64,000 nucleotides of DNA from Halichoerus grypus. Its lineage: Eukaryota > Chordata > Mammalia > Carnivora > Phocidae. The stretch covers positions 102,684,696-102,748,695 of the forward strand of contig NC_135720.1 in assembly GCF_964656455.1 (NCBI RefSeq), written 5' to 3'. Under the pieces are notes generated by a model. It saw only the letters and a program-made list of their open reading frames with translations. It did no database searches and was not told the DNA's origin. Shown here piece after piece: positions 23,085 through 35,400 of the stretch. How positions within the stretch are numbered: the first letter of the stretch is position 1; every line of letters starts with the position of its first letter. The position numbers and the translations under genes were made by a program.

Positions 23085-23170
23085 GGATTTGTACAATATT
23101 TTTTGTACAGATATTTTTGTACACTATTTATACAGAAGTTTGCACAATATTTGTACAAAATTTGTACAGT
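23085..23170. repeat. Cluster of TGTACA palindromes
   Basis: TGTACA occurs at 23090, 23104, 23118, 23152 and 23163 (first bases) within 79 bp of AT-rich sequence, with imperfect TTTGTACAATATTTT units. It looks like a degenerate minisatellite. Confidence 0.7.
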
Positions 23171-23944
23171 ATTTTCTGTAATATTGGGAAATGTCAGCTC
23201 ACAAGGACTGTGGCCATCCTGGAAGAGGTATATAGTTGACAACTGAGAAAACATGACTAAAGCCTGAGAACTGTGTAAGGGCCAGAAACACAGATAATGG
23301 CAACATCTATCATTTACTGAGCAATGGTGAATGTTTGGGAATTACCAGCTTAAGTGTAGTAGCTGAAGTCACAGAACTGCCTGACTCTTCCTAGAGACGG
23401 AGAGTGAAAAGTGACAAGAGGGCCAAGAACAGAACCTCAGAGAACCAAAATTTAAGTACGATGCAGCAAAGAAATGGCCAATAGAGACTGAAAAATAGTA
23501 AGCAACAGAAGGAAATAGTATCATGGAAATCAAAGTAGAATATGGTATTAAAAAAGAAGAGAATGACTCTCCAGTGTTTCAAGGCATTCCATTGTTCTCT
23601 TCCTCCTCTATCCTCAGCCAGTGACTGTGCCCATCACTGTAATTATCAGTTGTCAATCCTTTTTAGTCACAGCAGAACTGGACTAATAGGAGAACTGGAT
23701 CACTAGCAGAGATGGATTTATTTTAAATTAATAAATTTATAGTGACAAGGCATAAGCATTCTTTTTTTTTTTGCTAATATAAAGATTTCAAATCTGATAC
23801 CTAAATTAAGCCAATTTTTATTTCAATTGTGAAAAGTAAATATTAAGGTTTAAAAATTATCTCTAAATTTGCTATTACCATTTTAACTTAAAAATACATC
23901 AGGACAAAACCATGCCAGGACAAAAACAAAACCTTTTACAACCA

Positions 23945-24116
23945 ATCAGGCATTTTAAGACATTTATTTTAAAAATCAGAATAATACACTAGATTTACTC
24001 ACATATATTCCTGTTTGTTACCAGATACTTTCAGCAAACAGACATCTTTAAGCATCTTCATCTGCTTTAATCAAACCTTCAAAGTGGTTCCTGCTGCTGT
24101 TGACAATCACAGCAGC
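23945..24116 (-). CDS. Candidate alternative terminal exon (22 codons, stop, poly(A) signal)
   Basis: The - strand shows a pyrimidine-rich tract ending CCCCCAACAG at 24117, then an open frame starting AAVIVNSSRN and ending KADEDA before TAA at 24050-24048. AATAAA lies at 23968-23963. The other two frames stop quickly. The frame matches what SLC25A27 exon 8 (phase 0) would need, so splicing exon 8 to it would replace the last transmembrane helix. This is inference; I do not recognise the peptide, and a chance open frame is possible. Confidence 0.3.
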
Positions 24117-24619
24117 CTGTTGGGGGTAAAGTACGGGGAGAGAAAAGTAATCATGTATTCTTCAAAATTCAAAAATAATAAAACACTTGAGTGGGTAAAT
24201 GTGCATTTGTATGCTACCAATGAAGGCCAAAATAGTGATGTAATTTCCCATACACACTGTAAAAGGAAGAATAATAGAAACTGGTCATATTATTAACTAC
24301 TAACCAAATATTTTGTATTAAACTATTAAATTCTCGGGGTTTTTTTGTGAAATAGCTATTTAACTATTGAATATTTCTTAAATATTATAACAATTACATA
24401 TGTTTAAACACACACGATCTTTTGAAAATGCAGTTAAGCAGTTAGTATGGTAAAGAATCTCATGAAATCACCTTACTGACCCAACGTAATTATTCTGAAG
24501 GTAGGAGAAAAACAACATATGACTTTATCATGTTTGCTCCATATATACAGACACACATCCTCAGTAAGGGAAGCAGTAGGAGCACAGAGGTGTTGAAAAT
24601 GTGGAAGTCTTCCGAGATA

Positions 24620-24930
24620 ATTCTAGATATTAAAGTAGGCTTTGACCCAAAAATGAGCATGAATGGGGGGTAGTGATGGGAGCAGAGTTAGGTGGGGAGC
24701 ACAGCAGGAGCACTGCATGAGAAGCAGCCAAGTGAAGAGCATCTCCAGAGAAAAAAGTAGAGCAATGCATTTGCAAGGAGGTCGAGTGCAGGTATGCAGT
24801 GAAATGCAAGGGGTAGGAAAATAGCTTGGAGTCAGAATGAGAGGGTCCTGGATGTGGCATTAAAGATGCAGTTGAAAGTAAGAACTTAGGGTAACGTGCC
24901 CAGAGTTGCCTGAACAAAGAGAACTCCGCT
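24620..24930 (+). repeat. Probable ancient interspersed repeat
   Basis: G/A-rich prose-like sequence (GTCAGAATGAGAGGGTCCTG, GATGCAGTTGAAAG) resembling the unassigned old family at 2440. Weak support. Confidence 0.3.
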
Positions 24931-24989
24931 ACTCTGTGAGGGAGGATTTTCTCCTGAGACAGGCCACCCATATAAAAAGTTTGTATTAT

Positions 24990-27850
24990 ACTTTAAGGCC
25001 TGAATAAACCTTAAGCAAGTTTGAAATATGAGAAGTTAATCAAATTCAGGAAAAAGCAAATCCCCACAAATTTTTTAAAATCCTGGCTTTTTTTCCCCAT
25101 TACATCAATATAATGCTCACCCTCAAGTATATGCAAGTTAAGATTCTAGAAGATTCTAGAGTTCAGTCACTTCCTCATATAAAGAAATGGAAATCAAGAG
25201 AAATGAAAGGACTTGCTCATAGTTATGTTACTTTGTCAGAAGTAGAACCCGAATTGGATAAAGTTCTTTAGAATTCATGCTCAATCTGCCCTCCGCATTA
25301 CCTGGCATTTAATAATAATATATATTTGTTTGATAGTCATTTTTAAAGAGTCCTGGTTTAATTGGGGAGAAGAGAATTGATTACCTCTCCCTCAATTTTT
25401 TAACCATCATGTATTAAAATAAAATATACTTTTTTTTTTCCAGTGGAGGTTCTGAGGGAATCTGTTTTCATTAACGAGAAGAACATGTAAACTATTTCAG
25501 TTGTAAATAAATAGTTGTGCTTAAAAAGGTGAATATGACAGAACAGCATTTTTTTTTTACATTTAACACCTCCCTGAATTATTTCCTTTTTTTATTTCCT
25601 TAGCAAAAGGAAATTTCAGACTAGTCTATGATAGATTCTTAAAATAATGAAGACAAAATTAATTGATTTATGTTATATATAATTGTAATAAATTTTTGTT
25701 GAGTACCTAACAGCAAAGAAATGCTACTAATGAGAGTAAAGATTTATATAAAAAAAAGACATGGTCCTACCATTAGTGGGTTATAATGAAATAGGACTTG
25801 GAGCACTTGATAAAGACACTTTATTCCTTACTAAAAGCAAATTTAAGAAATGTTATCTCTATTTAGATATACATATTAATTCACTTATACATATAAAAAA
25901 CAATTGTATATAACTAAAAATAACTATTTTTCAATGAGAAAAAATCATTTGGGAAGAGAAAAATATGGAAGCTAAGCAAAACAAACTTAAATGCTAGGTA
26001 TTCAATAGTGAGGATAAATACCACATTCAGTAGTATTATAATCAGCAAGTGAGATTGAAATGGTTAAGTCTTTTAGTATGGACACAAAATTACTGAAATT
26101 TTTATTCCTTTTTATTTATTGTGGGTTATTTTGAAGAGGATCAAGATGATTTCAAGTTGGTAAAGATAGAGCAAAATTCCAAGACACATTAATGAATATG
26201 ACTTCACTGGAAAAATATGAAATGTGAAGAGACATATGTGTTAGATATAAAGGATTTGGTCAGAAGGTGGAGGTCCTTAATGTTCAAGCTAAGGCATGGT
26301 GACTCCATTCTAAAATTTGTGTTAAAGACAATTCAGATTTATTTAAAATGTATAAGACACAAAAATGTCATAAAGAGAAATCTTTTTTTGGAAGATTCAA
26401 GAGCACTGGACTGGGTTGTTGGGAAGATAACATAAGGTATTGACTGTGTACCGAATTAGTATATAATAACTGCCAATTATAATAATAATAATTAGGAAAT
26501 CTATATTTTTATCCAGGCTCTGTTATGAAGTAACCTATGAGCATAAGCAGCTCTACTTCTCTGGGCTTCTCTTTCATAACATGTAAAATGAGAGGATTAA
26601 ACCAGATGATCCCGGGTTAAAAAATTCCAATTTCATGTTGAATCCAGATATCAAGGAACAGTCTCAGTATTTAAAACAGTGTTTTCACCCCACGCCCCTC
26701 AAAGAATAAAGCTAAATAATTTTTTTCATGGTCCAGTTGGTATATTTTGATCCAGTCTTTACTTAATTTTAAAAGTTATAAAACATGAAAACCCAAAAAG
26801 TTCCCAAAGGTGGTCCCAATGCAGAACACTTGGGAATTTAAGTACATAATATTATTTTAAATATATTTAACAACTCAATTCATACAGATTGACAGATGCA
26901 ATGGAAAAGTAGACCACCAACAGATTTTGACTAAACTCCACATTCTGAAAGTTTCATAGAAAAACAATAAGCCACTGCATATTAGTACATCACATTAAAA
27001 TATATTTTAAAGTATACTTCCCCTTTTAAATGGCAGTGATTATACATTAGTGCAACCACAGAGCACTTGTAAACTTTTTGTTTGTTCAACATCCTCTATG
27101 TCCATGACAAACTTTGTTGGGTTAACTCCAAGGTGTTTCTTGGGTCTAAGCTTTTTGAGTGTTCCTATGCCTCCAGAAATGCCCACTGTCTGAGGTTGGG
27201 GGAACAGGTGGCATATAGGTCAATCTGAAGAAAAATCTCACCTTTCTAAAATAAGAAAAGGGTATTTGATTCAATGATTGGAGACATAAATGTATACCAT
27301 AGGCAGTTTATACTTATCACTCATTAGGCAGGAAGCTTTTCAGAACTGGGTAAGATTCAGGCTAGAGACAGCTTCAGTGTGATTTCTGAGTTCTCTCTCT
27401 CTGGCCCTTAGTGATAGGGAAGGAGAGATGAGAAAGGATGCCTGTCTGAATTGGCTAACTTCATCTCAGCCTTGCTTTTGAAATGCCCCTGAAAGGCTGA
27501 TAATAACAAGTTGCTTTATGAAAAGGACCTACCCACCTACGCTTTACTCAAACAAGCTGCATTTTTTTATATATCGAGATTCTTGGGGGCCAGAGACAAA
27601 CTCTGGTTGCAATGGCATATGTAACAAAGCAAATGCTCTTCTCTATGTTCATCAAGACTCAGTCTGTGGCTGTCGGGAAGTCCTTAGCATGTGCAGTGGA
27701 GTGCTAGTCAATAATACAGATCTAACTAAAGATGGGACACTGACAGAAAGAAGCTTCTCTCCTTGAAATCCAAGTATCATCTCAACTTGATGTTTTTTTT
27801 CCTCTTGGCAAGAAAAGGTACATCAACTTCCTTCACCACTAGGGAAATTC
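24990..27850. other. Intergenic AT-rich sequence between TDRD6 and SLC25A27
   Basis: A MIR-like segment at about 26500-26640 (CTTCTCTGGGCTTCTCTTTC, ACATGTAAAATGAGAGGATT) is the only element I recognise. The rest is unique AT-rich DNA without a supportable gene. Confidence 0.5.
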
Positions 27851-27856
27851 AAAATG

Positions 27857-28385
27857 TTTATTCATGAATTTTCATTCACCTCCCTTTAATTTACAGTATG
27901 TGCACTTTAACAACAGAAAAAGGAATCATCAAATTTCAATTGAAAATACTGACAACAGTTTAAATATATTTCTGAATCACTACGTATGTATGTATTCTTC
28001 CAGATTCCTATTGTCTACTTCAGGTCTGAGATGCTGTCTCCCTTTTGGCAATTCTCTAAGTAGGCTCCTCAGCATAGAATAGCATCTCAAAGGTCAAATC
28101 TTCTCGCCCAAGGTAAGTGCTCAGGATTCAAATCTTCTTGAAATTCTGTGCCGGGTCTCATTAGGTGGCCTTGTGTAATCCAACCACATTGCTTTTGAAC
28201 AAAAAGAGGAGTCAAAGAGAACTTGGGTTTCCAGAGAAAAATAAAGTGCTGCCCCCTATAAATCACAGTCTCTGTGGAGTAAGGTGTCTTCCTAAAGAGG
28301 TAGAAATAATAGGGGTGTGTGTTGTAGATGCCCATATTTCAATGATACTGAACACAGTATCTTTAAGGGCTGCATCTTTAAGGGC
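27857..28385 (-). terminator. SLC25A27: SLC25A27 3' UTR with candidate poly(A) signal
   Basis: TTTATT at 27857-27862 (+) is AATAAA on the - strand, 524 nt after the stop. A 14-bp tandem duplication of ATCTTTAAGGGCT lies directly after the stop codon (about 28359-28386). The true UTR end is not certain. Confidence 0.4.
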
Positions 28386-28457
28386 TTAAAATGGACTGAC
28401 TCCACTCATCTCTCTGATTTTTTCATAAGTAAGCCAGAACACCAGTGACCAAGGGGT
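28386..28457 (-). CDS. SLC25A27: SLC25A27 coding exon 9 (last)
   Basis: Acceptor CTTTCAG before 28457. Reads [19 protein letters not shown] and ends SPF then TAA at 28388-28386. Encodes transmembrane helix 6. Confidence 0.96.
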   Translation of the reverse strand, partial: TPWSLVFWLTYEKIREMSGVSPF

Positions 28458-29416
28458 CTGAAAGATTAACCAAAGAAGTTAGTGCATATTTCAAAGTGAT
28501 TATGAATATTCTACATTTATGCATATACATCTTTGAATGACAAAGTAATTTTGAATCCACTTAGGCTGAAAACAAATACTTTGGTATTTCACCTTTATAG
28601 AGCACTTTATAATTGACAAATATTTTCATGTCTTATTTCTCATAAATTTCTCTGAACAATTTACAATAGAAAGGAAAGGTAATGATATCCCTATTTTACA
28701 GATGAGGACATTGAGGCTTAGTAATCAAAAAGCTAGAGTATAGGCTTCTGGCTTCCATTCTAGGGTTCCTTCTACTGAACCCTTCCTGCTAAGAGGCTGA
28801 GACTCGGCATGCCTGAATTCTAGACTGGGCTTCCCTGTGTGTAGTTCGTCTGTGGAGCGTGACAAGGAGACAGTTAAGGACTTGAAAGTGAAGATGAAAG
28901 ATTATCCTTTGAGACTTAGATCATAAGCTCAACACCTGATATATCACAAAATGGATATAAAATTTCACATTAAATAGAGAAAAGAGTTTCCAGCTCAGAA
29001 AGACTTGACTAACTTGAATGAAGGTATAACCGCATCAAAAGGAATTATAAAGGGATGAGGGTTTTTCAACAACGGAAGATAAAAACAACAGAGACACAGA
29101 AGGAAATTGCAGAGGAAACACTGGAAGTAATCATCAGAGAAAGGGTATCTTGGATCCAGTTCCTGTCTGGTTTGGTTCATAGGTGATAGGTAATATTGAT
29201 CAGAGAGAAACTATCATACTAGAGTCAAAAAAGAAGCTTGAGCAATTAGAATATAAAATGTATTTGGTTAGAGAGTTTGCACAGCAATATTTATGTCCTG
29301 TGTTTGGAAATACTGAGCATGTTACGTTTGGAGACAGACTTTACCAGTGGATTTAGAACACATCTTGGCTAGTTAAATATAATGGAGACATGGACAAAAT
29401 AAAGAATATATATATA

Positions 29417-29447
<31 letters not shown>

Positions 29448-32400
29448 ATATTCTTGTGACAACAAAAATGAAGTGAGCCAGTGATATAACTGCAATCAGA
29501 TCAAGGAACAGAGGTCTTAGTTAAGGGTGGATTATGTAATCATTCCTAGCTGCTCTGGTAGTCAGACTTCTGCATGCAAATGAAGTAAATATTAATCAGT
29601 GAGTGAGCAAAACAAGGTCATACTACCTTTACCTAGTGGAAGGGACTGAGGTTGAATTTAGCTGGGTTATGAATAGAAGTTAAACAGGGAGATCCAATAG
29701 CCATAACAGCGGTATTATACAAATGGCATATACTGAGCCGCTGTGTGGGAGCACATGAGGGTATGGCATGTTTACTTGTTTTTTCTTCCCTAGCATAGTT
29801 ATAACACAGTAAATAATGCAAGTGTACATGAACCCGTGTTGTCTGCTCTGGTCTGCCTGGTGGAAAACAGAGTCCTTCTCCGTGCCTTTTACTGTGGGGC
29901 TGAACACAAGGGCTCTTGGGTATTCTTAAATACTAAGATTACGAATAAGCTCCTCCTGTTACTATTCTATGTTTAGCAAGCAACCTTCTGATTATAACTT
30001 GCCTTCACGTATAGCTTGAATTTAGGAGGAAGCACACTGTTCAGAGGACTTCAGCATCTGGATCACTCGCCAAGTGTGTTTCTCAACATGAATGAGTCAA
30101 TACCGTGGTCTGATCATCAGTTTCAGTGAGTTCAGTTGAGGGTGAATCTGTATTTGCAAGGCCAATTTACTTGGAAGTGCCCATGTGTCAGCTTTTAAAC
30201 TCAGGGTCATTACTGTGGCAGATCAACAAGGCAGTGCCACCCTGGTGACCCTGGTGGTTAGCCAGCCTTCCTCTAGTAACATCTCTTTACCACGACACAC
30301 TGTCTCTTTCCTGACAACTTTCATAACTAGCTGAGGATGTGGAGACACTCCGTATATTGTATTATTAGGAGCATGGGTTTAGAACTGAACAGACCTGCGG
30401 TCAGTTCCCAGCTCTGCCACATACCAGGTATATATATGAACTTGAGCAAGTTTCTTATACTTGGAGCCATGTTTTTCTCATCTGAAAAATGAGGATAACA
30501 CCACCTGTTTCCCTAGGTTCTTATAAGACTTAAAAACAAATAATGTGTATAAAGAGCTTAGCACAGTGTCTGTCATATATGAAGTACTCTTTTTTCTCAT
30601 TTATACTTCTTGAGTCTCATGCATAAAGAGAATGGGTCAGATTAAATCGTCTCAGTATTCCTTTGTCTTATTCTCCCTGCCCTCATACCTCCTGACCCTG
30701 ATTCTGTTTTTCATTAATGGTCTCACTGTCCTTACAGTCTTCCACACTAGAAATAAAAAAGTTCCATTTCCTTCCTTCCCTCCCCGACCTTCTACATAGA
30801 GTCAATTATTAAATCCTGTAGAGTTAACCAAAAATGGCCCTAGAATCTGCCTTCTCTCCATTTTTACAGTTATCTCCAGGCTAGACCAAAACTTCCTTTC
30901 TTGGGTTCTAGCTTTCAGTGTATCTTCTACATTGCTGCCAGAATAATCCTGTCCCCAAACAAACCTTAGTACTTTGCTCCCACAATTAAACAGCTCCTTG
31001 CTTACTACAGGTTCCACCTAAACCACTCAACTTGCCCCACAAGGTCCTTCTTAACCTGGTGCTTAAGCACTTCTCTAGCATTCTGCCCCACCACATCCCC
31101 TCTGAGGACCTGTTCTTCAGCTATACTGAATTTTCTGCAGTTGTCCAAACCTATTGGGTCCACACATGACTGGAGGCCTATGCTCATGTTGCTCCCTCGT
31201 GCCTTTCTTTTTAAATGCCCACTGATCTTTCAAAGCTCAGGTCAGATATCATCTCTGTGAAAGACTTTGTGACTTCCTAAACAGGCAAAGCCATTTTTTA
31301 CTTTACTATCCATGTTCTCACCCCATTTTGTTCATACCGTAAGTAGAGTACTAATACAACCTGCTTAGTAAGACCACATCCTCTGGAGTCAAACTTCCTG
31401 GGTTTGATTTCTGACTCCATTAAATAATAACCACCTAACCTGGCCAAGTTATTCAGACTCTTTAAGCTTTTGTTTCTCCTCTGTAAAAGACATATGATAA
31501 TAACCTACTGAAGAGATTATTGGGAGAATTCCGTGAGTTAAGCCATGAAAACGATTAGCACAGTGTTGGTGCTAATACCAAGTGATTTAATGATATTGGC
31601 TTTATTATTCCTGAAATTTTAACTACTTACATGTCTGTCTTCTCCAACACATTATAAACTGCTCTCATGCAAAAAATAAGCATCTCACTCCTTAGATAGT
31701 GCCTGGTTCATGCAGGCCAAATCAGGATCTTCCTTTCCATTAAGAAATATCCACAGATTTGAGATAATTTCAAGGTATAATCAAGACAATCAAAATAAGG
31801 TTTTATACTTGGGTACACTTTTGTATCAGATATTGCTAAGGGCTTTGGATATTAACTCCATGTCAATAGATACCCACTATTGCTTGGTGATGTCATTTAT
31901 TCCCAGAACTTCAATATGTAGATGGTGCTCACCTCTAAAGCTCCATCCCCATATGCTCTGTAAGATCCAGATTGATATATGAAGGAGCCATCTAGACATC
32001 TGTTCTTAGATGTCCTATGAATACCCAAAACTTAAAAAATCTAGAACTATGCTTGCTATTCTACCACAGAATCTTCCCTACAAATGATCTCCATGTTAGG
32101 AAACTACATCATCTGTTGCTCAATTTGGGAATCTGGGAATGAAGCCCAACTTTCCTTATCTTCTCTGACCATTTTCCCCTCCCCATCCAGTCATGTTTCT
32201 AGCTCCTTGCTATCTCCTAAATTATTTTTTGAATCTTTTTCTGTCTGCATTGTAATACTCTCATGCAAGCTATCATTATGTCTCATCTACCACTACTCCG
32301 GGCCTTTCCCACATGGCAGCCAGAATGATCTTTTTAAAAACATACATGTCATCAAGCCGGTGCCCCTCACACTTATGGGTCCTACAGCCCTTCCCAAACT

Positions 32401-35400
32401 GGCCTCTGCCTCTCTCTGGCCTTATTTTGTGCCTCTCTCATCCATGTCTCCATGCCTTGGCCTGCTGGGTTTCCTTCAGTTCCCTGAACTCATCATGTTC
32501 TCTGTCCACTCCAACTATCCCTCTACCCAGAATGTTTTTTCTGCTCCTTTTACCTGGCTAAGTCCACTCATTCTTCAGAACTCAATTTTAAAGTCCATTC
32601 TCCAAGGAGGTGTTTCTAATCTCCAAGCCTAGGCTGTATGTGCTTGCTATATATTTTCATAACACCATGCACTTTTCCCTTACCACTCGTCACTTCTAGT
32701 TTTTTATTCAGTGTTTGGCCTTACCTAAATTAGAAGCTCCAGCACTAGAGCAGGGCCTGAGATTCTCCTGTTCATCCCAAAGCCAGGCATTGAGTACAGG
32801 GCTTTGCATGGACTAGGTGCTCAATTAATATTATTATATTGTGTAAAGTGTTGATTGTTTGTTTGAATTTCTAAATCCATGACTAGTTCATTCTTTCAAA
32901 TATGTTCTAACTTACAAAATACTTGAGTACCTTATTTTTATTATATATCTTATGTTACTTGAATAAGTCTATCTAATTCTACATCTTAGCTTACCTCAGT
33001 AAAAAGTAATATCCAGATCAAATAAAAATGACATAATGCTTTCTTACTAAGCTGAGCTTTGTGGTAGTAAGTATTAATGGATATGCAACATTTGCCAGCA
33101 AAGTAACAAATTTTGTTTGAAACAGTAACATTTTCATAGGAACAGTCTCTAGTATAAAATCTTTATACCTGTCCCAAACTTACAATGCTTTGGCTAAATG
33201 GACTACTAAAGGTTTTACATTGCAGAAAACCCTGTCCACTGGCTTTATAACAGAATGTCAACCTATTCATTTCTAGATGTAATTGAATTATTTTACTTTA
33301 ATCCAGCAAGGAAGGTGATGGGACTCTGAGGAGAGGTAAAAAGAAAACAAAAAGAGATATAAAAAGGGGAGAAAGAATTGTGGTTTGGGGGAAGAGCCAT
33401 GCTAAAAACCAAAAGAGAAAAGGGAAAATATCTGTAGATTAAAAGCAATTTAAGTACAAAGAAAACAAAAACAAAGGAAGGAAAAACCTGACGTTACCAT
33501 TCTCAGCCAAGATGGTAAAAAGCCTTTATATAGACTCATGAATCCTTCTCCTTGAACAGCCTGAATCAAGCAGTCAGTTGATGATTTATACAAAAGTCCC
33601 CTAAAAAGGAAAGTGGACAGTTTGCTAAACTTTTTGTGTGTAAATAGATGTATAAATAACACATAAATTAAAAAATAATCTAAGGAAACTTACTATAAGG
33701 AAACTTAAACATTTTCTGCTATTTTAAAACAAATAATATTTGTGGTTCAGTATATATAAATCACCTCTTTGGAGTTTAAAGATAATTTCTTTAGGTGTCT
33801 AAGGTTGACTCTTCGGATTCATCCCACCCTTAGTCTTATACTTAGAATTCACTCCACCTGATCTCTTCCAGAGAGAACATACTGTTTTATATCAAATCAA
33901 ATTCTCCATGTTACCTGTAAGTCATAAGCTTCTGAAGAAAGTGCTCTGTAAATTCTCAGCAGAGTATATTTTCATAAACTCTTTGAAAACAATAAAATCA
34001 CAATAAATACCTTGTGTCTAAAGAATATGATCATTAAATTAACTTATATCCCCAAATGCACAGTATTTTTCCATCAGACAAAGAGCAGGTAATTACATAA
34101 AAACAGTTTGCTGGTTGAAGACATGATCACACAGATATATTTCTATCAAGAATAAATACAAGGAAACATCTTTAAGGAACATTATTATTACAGACATTTG
34201 AACACATGGAGAGTGATGACTTTGTATCTACCTTCCTTGTTTATCTCGTGGTTGATTCATTATTCGGCTTTTGATGACATCAGCAGGGGTTCCCAGAATA
34301 GAAGCTACCAGTCCAGAACATAAACTATAAATACAAATAAATGAATTTGAAGGATAATAAATATAGCGGTTTCTAAATTATAAGAAAAGGAAATTTGATA
34401 TTTAGAAAGAATGGAATACTAAATATATTACTGTATTATTCTTCATAATAATCTTATTTTTGCTTAAAATCAATGCTTAATGAAATCATTAGAGAGGTAG
34501 AAAAAAATAAAAACTTTTTAAAAAGAATGTCCAGTCAACAAATATACATTGGACACCTACTGGTGACAGGCACTCTTCTAGGCAGTAAAGAGGACACATG
34601 GGATCCTGTCCCTGAGGCCCTTACTTAGGAAGAGGCAGAGAAGAAATGAATAATTTCAGATGCCGTTAAGTGCTACAAACAAAATAAAATGGGATAGCAT
34701 GATAGGGAGTAACTGGGTGACAAGCCGTCGTGGAGAGGCTCTTGAGTGACAGCAGAATGGTGAGGAACAATTATGTAAAGACATGAAGGAAGAATGTTGC
34801 AGGCCAGAGGAACAGCCCAGGACAAGCCCTGACTCAGAAATGGTCATGGTGGGCTGAAGAGAGAGAGCGGCCGACATGGCCACGGCATCCTGAAGGAGTC
34901 CAGCCAGATGAAAGACTGAAGAAGCAGGCAGAGATCAGCCCATGAAGGCTATTGAAGGAGTGTGATTTTATTCTAGATGTGAACGAAAGTCACTGAGAGG
35001 ACCTTCCGCCGGGCAATCACCTAATTTGGTTAATATTTAACCAATAAAAAAATCACTTTGACCAGTTTAAGCCTCATTCACTAAGCTATTCCATTTGAAT
35101 ATAATCTTACTTTCTTCTGTCCATCCTAAGGAATCTAAAATACAAGCCTAATTATAACATTTTCCCCTATTTATGCCATCTAAGACTCATTCCCTATTGC
35201 CTGACTTAGCTCATACACTGGCTGTCATACATATTACTCCAAGATCATATCTCTCTTCGCCCATTACGCTCTGACAATATAACTAAGTGTAGCTCTGTAT
35301 TCACCATACTATGCAACACCTCCATGCCTGCACCCCTACCTAACTGGACAATTCCTGTTTATCCTTCAGTCTGTGCTCAGGCATAAAGTCTAATGAGTTT

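Noticed and set aside
32084..32632. 182-codon + strand open frame
   Set aside because: It coincides with an L2 LINE segment and shows no protein-family motif.
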